From: an uncultured Flavobacteriaceae bacterium
GTDB lineage: Bacteria; Bacteroidota; Bacteroidia; Flavobacteriales; Flavobacteriaceae
Assembly (NCBI GenBank): GCA_937944485.1
Contig: CALDYU010000012.1
Location: 1-64,000 of the forward strand
Reading direction: 5' to 3'
DNA: 64,000 nt
The notes below the pieces were generated by a model, which ran no database searches, was not told the DNA's origin, and saw nothing but the letters and a program-made list of their open reading frames with translations. The translations under genes and the position numbers were made by a program. Positions 20,445-31,100 of the stretch are shown here, in pieces (position 1 is the first letter of the stretch; each line of letters opens with the position of its first letter).

Positions 20445-22880
20445 TTATCTTTTCAGTGCAAAGTGCTTTGTTACTATTTTTCCTGTAGCTAGCTCTATAA
20501 ACTGAAACCAATAATCGGTAGATGGCAAAGTTGTACCATTTAGAGTGCCGTCCCAATGCTGATTGAGATTATTGGTTTGAAAAAGCAAATTCCCGTATCG
20601 ATCATAAACCCTTAGTTCTCCATTAATATCGCAGTCATTAGCCAGCATACCAAAGCGATCGTTTTTGCCATCGCCATTTGGAGTAATAAATTTTGGAAAT
20701 TCAATATCACAGGTGTCATTTGGTGGTTCTTCACATTCCTTTTGATCAATACTTACGGTAAAGCTACTTTCATCAGAACAAGTACCTGATTCAAAATATA
20801 TAAAAATAGTTTGAGTTGCTGTAATCTCATCGCCTTCAAAAAGCTGTTGCCCCATGCCTTCAGATTCGGTAAAGTAGGTTCCACTGTTTAAAATAGGTAA
20901 AACATATTTTTGGCATTCAGTTACATCTTCAAGCGAATCAACAGAATTAGGAGTGTCAATAGTAACCGAAAAGCTTTTCTCATCATTACAAGTACTTGAG
21001 CCAGTGTATATGTAAATTATTTGAGATGCGGTAAGGGTATCTCCGGCAAACAATAGTGTTCCTGAAGCATCATTTTCAGTATAGTAATTGTTTCCTGGGC
21101 TAAGTTGGGGTAAGATATAGCTTCCGCAAACCGAAACGTCATTAAGGGTATCGGCAATAGGTTTTCCTGTTATAGTAATATCAAATGTACTTTCATTAGT
21201 GCATGAACCCGTATCCATATAAATATAGAGGCTCTGCGTACCAGTTATGACATCGCCTGCATTTAGCAAAGTGCCACCGCCATTTGTAGCTGTAAAATAA
21301 TTGTTGTTTGCGCTCAGTGCTGGTAATGTATAACTTGTGCATTCACTTACATGTGCTAGGTTATCTGCATTACATGAGCTGGTATTTACATTGATGGTAA
21401 TATCATGCCTAAATAAGGCAAGATCGGTTACAATGTCACTTGTTATTCTAACATGATAAATACCAGCATCAGCCGCTTGTATATTGTTTAAAGTTAAAGA
21501 GGGATTATCAGGAGCATCCACAATGGGCATATTATTTTTATACCATGTGTAGTGCAATTGTGTTCCTCGTGGAATTGTGGTGGTTAGCACTATGTTATTG
21601 GCGATATTTTCATTTAAAATTAAAGGCGCATCAAGCTTAGCTTGGGGAGTATCGTCAAAAATAATAAGCCCGCTGTCGTAGGCTGCAAATTCATTTTCAA
21701 AATCCCCAAAGTGAAATTTGTTATTCTCAAAGTTTAGCTGAGAAAGCGATGTGCTCAATGAAAAATCTGGAAAAGCACCGCTGAGTTGATTGCCATTCAC
21801 ATAGAGTGACCTAATCTTTGGCAGTGAAGCAAGTACAGGTGGCAATACCCCTGATAATTGATTATCGGTAACATATAAATTTGTCAGATTTAGGAGAAGT
21901 GAGAATTCAAGAGGTATAGTACCCGTCAATTGATTATCAGATAAATTCAATTGTTGGAGGGCGGTCATATTACCTAATTCAGGAGGAATTGTACCTGTAA
22001 ACTGATTTCCATTTAAATAAAAGAACCGACACTTTGTCCAATTGCCAAATTCAGGAAGCAAACCACCGGTAAATTGATTATCAGACCATAAAAACCAGTT
22101 GGCATTTGTAAAATTACCGTATTCAGGGGGTATAGGTCCTGTTAACTCATTGCTATGCATATAAAAAGAAGAGAGTTGCACAAGATTACCCAATTCTGGA
22201 GGCAAATTTCCCGTCAGGTTGCTTTGATCAATCCAAAGTGTAGTAAGGTTTACCAATAACCCAAGTTCGGGCGGTATTTGTGCTGGATCATAATCGTTAT
22301 TACCAATTTGCAAGCGTTTCAAAGTGGTTAAATTGCCTAGTTCTGGAAGTATTGTTCCCGTTAAGTTATTTTTATAAAGCGAAAGCACTTCTAGGTTGGG
22401 CAATGTGGTAATCGATAGTGGAATAGGCCCTGTCATTGTATTTTCATGTACTGAAAAGTTCTTTAAATTGGTAAGGTTACTAATTGCTGTGTCAATCGGT
22501 CCTGTTAGATTTCGATTAGAGTTCAAGGCAATTACCTCAAGACTTAAAATGGTATAAAGTTCGTTAGGAATGTTACCAGAAATTTTATTTCGCGATAGCA
22601 CTAATTCTTGTAACCATTGCAAGTCGCCAATCTCGGCAGGAATCGGACCGATTAGATTGTTTCCTTGAATATCTATTGCCGTCACATGACCTCCTGTAAC
22701 GGTAATGCCATACCAAGTATCTACTGTGGCGGCTGTATTCCAGTTGGTATTAATGTTCCAGTTGGGGCCGTCGGTGGTGTTGTATAGCGTAATTAAAGCT
22801 GCTCTTTCAGCAGGAGAAACTTGGGCATAAATTAAATGACAAGTCAATATAAAAAAAAGCGCAATAAGTAGGGGTCTCAT
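20445..22880 (-). CDS. Secreted leucine-rich repeat protein with Ig-like region, three tandem ~70-aa repeats and T9SS type-B sorting domain
   Basis: Signal peptide; plant-type LRRs (NLTGPIPxELGNLxxLxxLxLxxNxLxG); C-terminus FPKFITPNGDGKNDRF...VYDRYGNLLFQ...WDGTLNGTTLPSTDYWF.....FALKR. Confidence 0.92.
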   Translation of the reverse strand: MRPLLIALFFILTCHLIYAQVSPAERAALITLYNTTDGPNWNINTNWNTAATVDTWYGITVTGGHVTAIDIQGNNLIGPIPAEIGDLQWLQELVLSRNKISGNIPNELYTILSLEVIALNSNRNLTGPIDTAISNLTNLKNFSVHENTMTGPIPLSITTLPNLEVLSLYKNNLTGTILPELGNLTTLKRLQIGNNDYDPAQIPPELGLLVNLTTLWIDQSNLTGNLPPELGNLVQLSSFYMHSNELTGPIPPEYGNFTNANWFLWSDNQFTGGLLPEFGNWTKCRFFYLNGNQFTGTIPPELGNMTALQQLNLSDNQLTGTIPLEFSLLLNLTNLYVTDNQLSGVLPPVLASLPKIRSLYVNGNQLSGAFPDFSLSTSLSQLNFENNKFHFGDFENEFAAYDSGLIIFDDTPQAKLDAPLILNENIANNIVLTTTIPRGTQLHYTWYKNNMPIVDAPDNPSLTLNNIQAADAGIYHVRITSDIVTDLALFRHDITINVNTSSCNADNLAHVSECTSYTLPALSANNNYFTATNGGGTLLNAGDVITGTQSLYIYMDTGSCTNESTFDITITGKPIADTLNDVSVCGSYILPQLSPGNNYYTENDASGTLLFAGDTLTASQIIYIYTGSSTCNDEKSFSVTIDTPNSVDSLEDVTECQKYVLPILNSGTYFTESEGMGQQLFEGDEITATQTIFIYFESGTCSDESSFTVSIDQKECEEPPNDTCDIEFPKFITPNGDGKNDRFGMLANDCDINGELRVYDRYGNLLFQTNNLNQHWDGTLNGTTLPSTDYWFQFIELATGKIVTKHFALKR

Positions 22881-23061
22881 TGGGTTGGTTGGTTGGCGTA
22901 AACCAAACGCGTAACCCTTGACTATATTGCGTTTAAGGTTATTTCAAAAAGAAATAAATGACGGAATGAGCATTTTCTGGAAAGTTATTAGATGGTGTAG
23001 AGAATAATCAACGTATAAGTACTGGCCAAAACCTCTAAATGGCAAAATGCCAACAAAAAAC

Positions 23062-23117
23062 ACCTAGCAGTTGATACTTGCAAGTAATAATATAAACTCA
23101 CAAGACAACTGCTAGGT
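23062..23117 (-). terminator. Long-loop hairpin downstream of doxX, terminator-like on the minus strand
   Basis: Perfect 12-bp inverted repeat ACCTAGCAGTTG / CAACTGCTAGGT; minus strand continues into GTGTTTTTTG. Confidence 0.6.
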
Positions 23118-23166
23118 ATTAAAAGAATTTACAAGGTATTTTGAACCTTAATTAGTTTATTCCTTA

Positions 23167-23541
23167 TTAACCAGCTAGTAAGCTCTGATATTTGTCTTTG
23201 TACCCAAATAAAACTGCGATATTTAATACTAGTAAAATAGCTGCACCTGCAATGTTTTCCGAATCTAAAGTAGCATGAAATAAGATGGCACAAACCGAAA
23301 CACTCATTAAAATCAAGGCCATCAATGCTCCGAATTTGTTAAAAATAAAGGCCAGTCCTGCAACTATTTCAACTACTGCCACGAGTATTAATGTTTTACT
23401 GCTTGCGAGACCTCCGAAATATGTAGCGGCATCTCCAGTAGGGGCTTCCATCGGAATGAAATGAAAAAATTTGTTGAGTCCGAATACCAGAACAAATAAG
23501 CCCAGTAGTATTCTTAGAACCATAAAAACTTTTGAATTCAT
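23167..23541 (-). CDS. DoxX-family membrane protein
   Basis: Four TM helices; LRILLGLFVLVFGLNKFFHF; FGGLASSKTLILVAVVEIVAGLAFI. Confidence 0.85.
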   Translation of the reverse strand: MNSKVFMVLRILLGLFVLVFGLNKFFHFIPMEAPTGDAATYFGGLASSKTLILVAVVEIVAGLAFIFNKFGALMALILMSVSVCAILFHATLDSENIAGAAILLVLNIAVLFGYKDKYQSLLAG

Positions 23542-23729
23542 AATTTTTGGTTTTAGTTATTATAGATTTAAAGTTAGTCAAAATCAATAACTTAATTCGT
23601 ATTATCCATAGCTGCTACTAGGTTTTAGTCCAACTATCTAGTAATACACGAATTGCGCGACTTGCAATATGGTATTTTTAATTCTATAGGTACGTTAAAG
23701 CATCTGATTTTTTGAAAACTATATGTCAA

Positions 23730-23751
23730 TATATTGTTAATCAACAATATA
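23730..23751. promoter_or_regulatory. Perfect inverted repeat, candidate operator
   Basis: TATATTGTT-AATC-AACAATATA in the divergent doxX / S9 peptidase intergenic region. Confidence 0.4.
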
Positions 23752-24027
23752 CTAATGTGAAAAAGCATTCCTTACCTTTTTTTCAGCGTATTAGTGTGAC
23801 GTATACTAGAACTAAAAGACAGCCTTTGTATGATGTTTGAAGACCTAAATAAGCTTGACCATCTAGTGATTTAACCATTGCTTGTAATTTCAAATGTTGT
23901 ACAGGGTCTTTTGTAATTATTTGCTTTTTGAATTTTGTAAATTTAAGTGTAACAATTTTCTAAAGTTGTTACTAATGAAGTGTTCAATACTGTAATAAAA
24001 TAAGTTAGAATCAATAAATTAAAGAAG

Positions 24028-26328
24028 ATGAAAAAAATCAAACAGATTATGATTATTGGCCTATTGTGCATGAGTGTTCAGACTTTTGCTCAAGAGGTTG
24101 AAGGTACATGGAAAGGCAATTTGTCCGTTCAAGGAACAGAAATGCCCTTAATATTCAATGTAAGTGAAACCGATGGTGAATTAAGTGCTACTATGGACAG
24201 TCCGTCACAAGGTGCTACTGACATCCCTATGGATATAACTACTTTGGTAGACAATGTATTAACGATCGAGTTTAAAAAAGCGGGAATGAAATTCGTGGGA
24301 AATTTAGGCGAATCGAAAATCGAGGGAAACCTATTTCAAAGTGGCATGGAATTTCCCTTGGTACTCGAAAAATCTGAGAAAACCATTCCGGGCAATCCCA
24401 AGTTGCCCAGCACTGATAAAGCCTTAACAGAATTAGCGGCTCTTGGTGATGGTAATTTCACGTATTCAGTTGAAGATTATTTTGCTAAGCCTAAAGCATC
24501 AACATTTCGTTTTTCTCCGGATGGAAAATATATGTCATACCGAGAAAAAGATGAAAACGGCAAGCGTCATGTTTTTGTAAAAGATATTGCTTCAGGCAAG
24601 GTAAGTAGGGCGATTGAGGAAAAAGAAGAGTTGATTAGAGGATATGGATGGATCAATAACGAGCGATTGGTTTTTTTAATGGATCAAGGTGGTGATGAAA
24701 ATTATCACGTATATGCCGTAAATATTGACGGTGGTGATCAAAAAGATTTAACTCCTTTCGAAGGTGTTCGAGCAGACTTTAGTGAACTCTTAAAAGAGGA
24801 TAAAGATCATATTATTGTTCAAATGAACAAGAATAATCCTCAAGTTTTCGAACCCTATAAAGTAAATGTAGTTTCAGGCGAGATGGAGCAATTATACAAG
24901 AATGATGATGCAGCCAATCCTATTATGGGTTATAATTTTGATAAAGATGGCAAACTAAAGGGTTTTACTAGAATTAGAGATGGCGTAGAGCAAGATATAT
25001 ACTATGCCAAAGAAGAGGGTGATTTTACCTTATTAAAAAGTCTTAATTGGAAGGATGCTTTCTCCATTGTTCGATTTGACTATGCCACTGAAAACCCTCA
25101 TGACGCTTATGTTGTATCGAATTTGGAAAATGACAAAGCCGAAATATTATTATATGATTTAAAGAACGATAAGGTGATTAAGAAGGTCTTTTCGAATGAC
25201 GATTACGACGTTTCTGATCTTTCAATCTCAAGAAAAAGAAACTACGAACTTGACTATTTCAGCTATGAGGGTGATAAGCAGGTAATTGTACCAGTGAGTG
25301 ACTATTATAAAAAACTACATTCGAAATTTGAAAAGCAGTTTGAAGGAAGACAGTATAGTATTAGTGATTATACAGATGATGAGAACAACCTTTTACTTTA
25401 TGTTAGCAGTGATAAACTCTATGGCAAATACTATTCGTATGATGTGAAGAAAGACGAGTTCAAAGAACTTTTTAATCTAATGCCTCAATTGAAAGAAGAT
25501 GATATGGCCGAAATGCGACCGATTACTTTTAAAAGTCGAGATGGGGTTACGTTACACGGTTATATTACGCTGCCTAAGGCTGCCATCGATGGACAAAAAG
25601 TACCAGTCATCGTAAACCCACATGGCGGACCACAAGGCATCAGAGATTCATGGGGTTTTAACCCAGAAGCACAGTTGTTTGCAAGTCGAGGATATGCAAC
25701 TTTACAGGTTAACTTTAGAATATCAGGTGGTTATGGAAAGGAGTTCTTAGAGTCAGGCTTTAAACAAATAGGGAGAAAAGCCATGGATGACGTTGAAGAT
25801 GGTTTACAATATGTGATCGAACAAGGATGGGTCGATAAAGATAAGGCTGCCATTTACGGTGGAAGTCATGGTGGTTATGCAGTTTTACGTGGATTAACTA
25901 AAACGCCCGATTTATATGCTTGTGGAGTTGACTATGTTGGCGTGAGCAATCTATTTACTTTTATGAAGACTATTCCACCATATTGGAAGCCTTATTTGAA
26001 AATTATTAAGGAAATTTGGTATGATGAGGATATTGCCGAAGAAAAAGCCATTATGGAGGAAGTATCGCCGGTATATCAAATCGATAAGATTAAAAAGCCG
26101 CTATTTGTCGTGCAAGGTGCTAATGACCCACGAGTTAATATCGATGAATCAGACCAGATAGTTAGTGCATTACGTAACAAAGGTTTTGATGTACCTTACA
26201 TGGTAAAATACGATGAAGGACACGGATTTGGCAAAGAAGAAAACTCCATTGCATTATACAAGTCAATGATGGGCTTTTATGCAAAGCATTTGGGGGTACA
26301 GGAAGTATCCAAACCTATAAAGGATTAA
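24028..26328 (+). CDS. S9-family (prolyl oligopeptidase-like) peptidase, secreted
   Basis: Signal peptide; beta-propeller region; [31 protein letters not shown] nucleophile elbow; [19 protein letters not shown]. Confidence 0.92.
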   Translation: MKKIKQIMIIGLLCMSVQTFAQEVEGTWKGNLSVQGTEMPLIFNVSETDGELSATMDSPSQGATDIPMDITTLVDNVLTIEFKKAGMKFVGNLGESKIEGNLFQSGMEFPLVLEKSEKTIPGNPKLPSTDKALTELAALGDGNFTYSVEDYFAKPKASTFRFSPDGKYMSYREKDENGKRHVFVKDIASGKVSRAIEEKEELIRGYGWINNERLVFLMDQGGDENYHVYAVNIDGGDQKDLTPFEGVRADFSELLKEDKDHIIVQMNKNNPQVFEPYKVNVVSGEMEQLYKNDDAANPIMGYNFDKDGKLKGFTRIRDGVEQDIYYAKEEGDFTLLKSLNWKDAFSIVRFDYATENPHDAYVVSNLENDKAEILLYDLKNDKVIKKVFSNDDYDVSDLSISRKRNYELDYFSYEGDKQVIVPVSDYYKKLHSKFEKQFEGRQYSISDYTDDENNLLLYVSSDKLYGKYYSYDVKKDEFKELFNLMPQLKEDDMAEMRPITFKSRDGVTLHGYITLPKAAIDGQKVPVIVNPHGGPQGIRDSWGFNPEAQLFASRGYATLQVNFRISGGYGKEFLESGFKQIGRKAMDDVEDGLQYVIEQGWVDKDKAAIYGGSHGGYAVLRGLTKTPDLYACGVDYVGVSNLFTFMKTIPPYWKPYLKIIKEIWYDEDIAEEKAIMEEVSPVYQIDKIKKPLFVVQGANDPRVNIDESDQIVSALRNKGFDVPYMVKYDEGHGFGKEENSIALYKSMMGFYAKHLGVQEVSKPIKD

Positions 26329-26351
26329 GTTAAATAAAACATATGATTAAC

Positions 26352-26390
26352 AATAAGAGGGAAGTCTAACGCTTCTCTCTTATTATTTTT
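26352..26390 (+). terminator. Intrinsic terminator after S9 peptidase
   Basis: AATAAGAGGGAAG-TCTAACG-CTTCTCTCTTATT followed by ATTTTT. Confidence 0.75.
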
Positions 26391-26492
26391 AGGGCTTACG
26401 AGCGTCAAGTGATAAATGGTATTAGTACCTCTCAATGGATAAAATATACAGGTCATAAAAACACTTCACGTATAGATAAAATGAATTGGTAA

Positions 26493-27506
26493 CTAATTAC
26501 GCTTCACTTTCACTGTATAAGTAGCTATAATAATATCATTAACTTTAATGTGAACATCATATCTTCCTGGTTTTTCAAAGGTATACCGCAGTTGATATTC
26601 TTGCTTGTTTTGTAGCACATTTGGCCTTACCTCTTTAGTACTCAATCCGCTTGACAGCATTAATTGTATATTATTTTTAGAAATTTTGGATGCAGCGTTC
26701 AGGTCAAAGGTGAGGGGTTCGTTCTTTGTAACCTCCAAATGCATTTGCTTAGGACGACTAGGGGTAACCCCGATAGAAAAAGCTTCTTTGTAAACTACTG
26801 GTCCTTCAATGAATTGATTTAAAGTAGGTGGTTCTAGCAAAAGCGAAGATGCTATTTCGAGGGGATAATGGTTCTTTACAAAAAGTTGCGGGTCAGCCAG
26901 AAAGTAACTATCAAAATAATCTGATATGAATCGAGGACCCTCATTTTCTAAAATAATTCGTCCGGCAGACCATGTAGGATCACACAAATACCATTTACCA
27001 TTTAATTCGACGGCATTCCATGAATGATTGGGGATGCTATTTTCATTTAATACTAAAGTGGGCGTTCTACCGTATCCATTTACAATTTCACATTTAATAC
27101 CGGCTAAATGAGCCAATTCTCGAACTAAATATGCATAACCTGTACAGGCCGTTTTTTTATACTTAAGAAGGTTTTCAAATACTTTGGGGGTAAAACTGTC
27201 ATTCCATGCTGAAAGCTCTTCTTTGTTTTTAAACAGTTTTTTTCTTTTCCTAACAGTTTTCTGAAACGAGCTATAATCATTTTCGATATTCGTACATACC
27301 CAAGTATAAATACTTCTAAACTTTTCGACATCTGTATCTAAAGTATGGGTTAAATTATAGGTCAGTACAGGTAAATTTTTAAGGCTAGCACCTTTATATT
27401 TTAGTGCAATGCTGTCAGCTTTGGTAAATGTAATAGCATCAAAATCGGAACGTTGACCGTAGCCAATCATTCCGATTAAGAAGACTAGTATTGTAAGTGA
27501 CTTCAT
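26493..27506 (-). CDS. Transglutaminase-like domain secreted protein
   Basis: Signal peptide; FRSIYTWVCTNIENDY; KKTACTGYAYLVRELAHLAGIKCEIVNGYGR (Cys), NHSWNAVELNGKWYLCDPTWSAG (His/Asp). Confidence 0.9.
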   Translation of the reverse strand: MKSLTILVFLIGMIGYGQRSDFDAITFTKADSIALKYKGASLKNLPVLTYNLTHTLDTDVEKFRSIYTWVCTNIENDYSSFQKTVRKRKKLFKNKEELSAWNDSFTPKVFENLLKYKKTACTGYAYLVRELAHLAGIKCEIVNGYGRTPTLVLNENSIPNHSWNAVELNGKWYLCDPTWSAGRIILENEGPRFISDYFDSYFLADPQLFVKNHYPLEIASSLLLEPPTLNQFIEGPVVYKEAFSIGVTPSRPKQMHLEVTKNEPLTFDLNAASKISKNNIQLMLSSGLSTKEVRPNVLQNKQEYQLRYTFEKPGRYDVHIKVNDIIIATYTVKVKRN

Positions 27507-27970
27507 TATTTGAAGAGACCGATAAATTTTTGAAAGATGTTACGTTTTGATTTATAAACACCAGTAACTTCTACAGCGCCCATTAATGAAATGTCCGAAG
27601 CCGAGAAGGCAATGTTAACCTCAATAGTATCTGATTCACTCTCCGTGATTTTATATTCTTTCGGATTGTAGCCGATATAACTAAAAACTAAAATATCACC
27701 AGCTTCTAAAGCCTTAGGGAATTTAAACGTCCCATTACTATCAGTTACGGTTCCTTTACTGCTCCCCTTTAAGACGACATTTACACCCAATAGTGGTAAA
27801 TCATCTTGATCTAGAACTTTGCCGGAAACAGTATATGTTTTAAGATTATACGTTACCTCTGTTTGATGTTCTACATCATGACTTGCGACTTCTTGCGCAT
27901 TTAAACTAAATACGCTACATAATAAGAAAAGACAAAAGCCTTTTACAATAATTCGAATTGCATTTTTCAT
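27506..27970 (-). CDS. Secreted CarboxypepD_reg-like domain protein (154 aa)
   Basis: Signal peptide; YTVSGKVLDQDDLPLLGVNVVLKGSSKGTVTDSNGTFKFP...LVFSYIGY; stop overlaps the next start (TAATG). Confidence 0.88.
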   Translation of the reverse strand: MKNAIRIIVKGFCLFLLCSVFSLNAQEVASHDVEHQTEVTYNLKTYTVSGKVLDQDDLPLLGVNVVLKGSSKGTVTDSNGTFKFPKALEAGDILVFSYIGYNPKEYKITESESDTIEVNIAFSASDISLMGAVEVTGVYKSKRNIFQKFIGLFK

Positions 27971-28116
27971 AATTCAGTGGTTTTATATATTATACTTCTA
28001 AACTATGTTATTATTCATTTTTTAAAAACCAATAACTAGGCTAGTACTACTTTGAGTGCGTAAACGAACCCTATTTCGTAGTAAGCATTAATATCTAAGT
28101 TCAAGATAAGAAATTC

Positions 28117-31100
28117 TTAGTCTACCTTAACCCGGACACCTTCAGAATGACTGCTAAATTCAGGGGCATACATGCTTTGAATGCTCGTAATTCCATTACT
28201 AAAATTCCCAGCGTTATTTACTCTTAGGTCATATTCGAATATATAAACACCTTTGGGTAAATAATCAAAGAAAAAATTGGTGCTGGCATCTTTCGTACTT
28301 TCATAGTAGCCCAAACCGTCTTGCCATTTATATTTGGAGATGACGTTTATTGGTTCAAAACCTGCTGCTCGCATGTCTTTCATGTGAACAAATTCCATCG
28401 ATCGATCTGCGCGTAATTCAATACGTACTCGTACTAAATCACCAACCTTTAAAGCAGTCTTGCTTGTGATTTCTGAGATCTCTTCCCCCGTATCAGTGTT
28501 CTTTTTTAGAAAAAGTTTCTTTTTCAATTGTAATGGAGTTTCTGCCGAGGTAATTTTATCTAAATCTTCAAAGTATTGCCAGTACAATGCTCCCCAAGCG
28601 ATACCCTTTCCTTTTTTGCTGATTTGAACTTCAGCCATTTCAGGTTTTACTTCTGCACCTGGCCATGATGTTTTATAGTAACCTGTACCGGCTTCAACTT
28701 TTACATTTTCTAGTTTAGAGGGTTCTATTTTTTTACTACCTACCAAAACTTCAACAGCATCAGTAATTGATAACCAATCACTACCTTGAAGCAATAAAGC
28801 ATACACCGCTTCAGTAGTTGCTTTGGTGGTTTTCCATTGATTGGTTTGCTTATTCTTCAACAACCAGATTTTAAGATTGTCAACAGTCGTAATATCTTCG
28901 GGCGTGATTTCAGCGAACGCTTCAATCAAAAGTGATTGTGTTTCAATAGGCGCTTGGTACCAGTACCAAGAGTTGGTATTATTCTTCCAATACATTCCTA
29001 ATTCTTCCGAAGTGATACTATTCTCTTCTAAAGCGCGCAAAATCTTTGCGGCTGTTTTAGCATCTTTAGCTCGGTGCATAATTAAGGATAACATTCCTTG
29101 AGTATATAATTTTTTGTTTTTCCAGTACTTGCGCGCTTGCGCCTTATAATATGCCGTTATTTCATCAACTTTGTTCGAAGTTTTGATATCCTTAAAAAAG
29201 CTACGCATATAGAGATAATGAATCTGCGTGTTACTCAAATGATCATCATTTAAATCATCAGCATACTTTTTCATTTGGTTGTACTCTTTTACAAATTCGC
29301 CGTCTAAATAACGAATTGCTTTTTCAATCATGCGGTTTTGGTCACTGAGTATGGCCGAAGTGACCGAAAGGTGCTTTAGGTGTCCTAAACCAGAAATGAT
29401 ATGCTGGGTAATGTAGCGATTATCAGGTCCGCCATTAAACCAAGACCACGCTCCAGAACCTTTTTGATTTTGCTTTAGTTTATTGAGCGCAATTGCTTGC
29501 TCGTTTTTCATTTTATTCAAATTAAATAAGAGGGCGATACGCTTTTTCTGTTCGGTTTCAGATTGCGCATCGCGTACCCACGGCGTCTCTTGAATAAGTA
29601 GCGATTTTAACTCTTGGTTCTTTTCTAAATTGCTCACCAAAGCATCTGAATTTGCCCACTGTTTAAAGACATCTTGAATTCTCGGATTGCTATTTGCGAT
29701 ATGAGAGGCGAGCGAATTCGCATAATATTTCGAAAATGTTTGCTCATTACATTCATACGGATACTCCATCAAATAGGGGAGTGCCTGCACTGCATACCAA
29801 GCCGGATTGCTGGTCATTTCTAAGGTGAGTTTATGGTGCTTCAGCGTAGGTCGCTGAGCGGAGCCGAAGGGAGCCGAAGACGTGTTCTTTAACTTATCTA
29901 AAGTAAAGGTTTTTGTTTGGTCGCTACGTACCCACATTGGTAAGGTCTCCGTAACTAACATGCGATTGGTTAATACGGGGAGTAGATTTTGCTCCCCATC
30001 ACTAAAATCACCTGCTTTTGCGGCAACCGTGTACTGAACTGCCTGAATTCCTTCAGGAATTTTTAATCGCCAAGAAACTTGGGTATTGCCTAAGGAATCG
30101 ACTTCGAAGTCCCCCTCTGTCTGCGGCATCTCCCTCGAAGGGAGAGAAAGCAACAGTTTTTTTGAAATATCTAGTCCAGTAACAGCATCAGCTAATTCTA
30201 ATTTCGCTCGCCCTGAAAGGGTCTTCTTCGTGAGATTTGCAATTTTAGTACTGATAATAATTTCATCGCCTTCACGTAAAAAGCGCGGTGCATTTGGGAT
30301 GACCATGAGCTCTTTTTGCGTAACCGTTTCTAGAGTCCTTAGGGCACTTTCTAAGTTTTTAGTATGGGCTAACAATTGCAACTTCCATTTGGTTAATGCT
30401 TCTGGAGTGGTAAAACTAAATGACACATTACCTTCTTGGTCTGTTTTTAAATGCGGAAAGAAAAAAGCATTTTCTTGCAGGTTTTTGCGGATTTTTACAT
30501 TAGAAAAATCGGTTGATTTTTCTTTATTATTTTCAGGAGCGTTAGGCGGAGGAGGTGCACTGTCGCTATCACTGTTTATTGTTACCCCTGCAACCCTACC
30601 TTGTAAAACATTCGAAACATCTTCTGATTCAACGGTTACGACCGAGCCTGTCATGCTTTTTTTTGTTTTAGTTGCATAGGCCATAACGACTACTTCTTCC
30701 AAAGCATCGGAATCTTCATTCATATAAATTTTGAAAAAATTATCCTTTGCTATTTTTTTATTGGTACTGACAAAACCTATATAGCTAAACTCTAAGGTTT
30801 GGCCTTTTTTAACTTTGATTGAAAAGTTACCATCAAAGTCGGTTGTTGTCCCTTCGGTAGTCCCTTTTATGACTACATTCACACCAGGTAATGGCTGGCC
30901 ATTTTCGTCATAAATAGTGCCATCGACATATCCTTCAGGAACATCTTTGCTTGAATAAAATTGCGAGGTTCGACTTGCTTTTATACGTCTTAAATAATTT
31001 CTTCTTGCGTAGTAGTTATTTTCGATTGACAACCCAAACCAATTGAAACTATCGTAGCTATAATCATTTACTAAAGGTGCATGTACAAATTCTGATTGCA

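Noticed and set aside
30086-30679. 197-aa + strand ORF antisense to the macroglobulin gene
   Set aside because: Overlaps a strongly supported coding frame; composition is Ser/Phe-rich as expected from the complement of coding sequence; no recognisable domain
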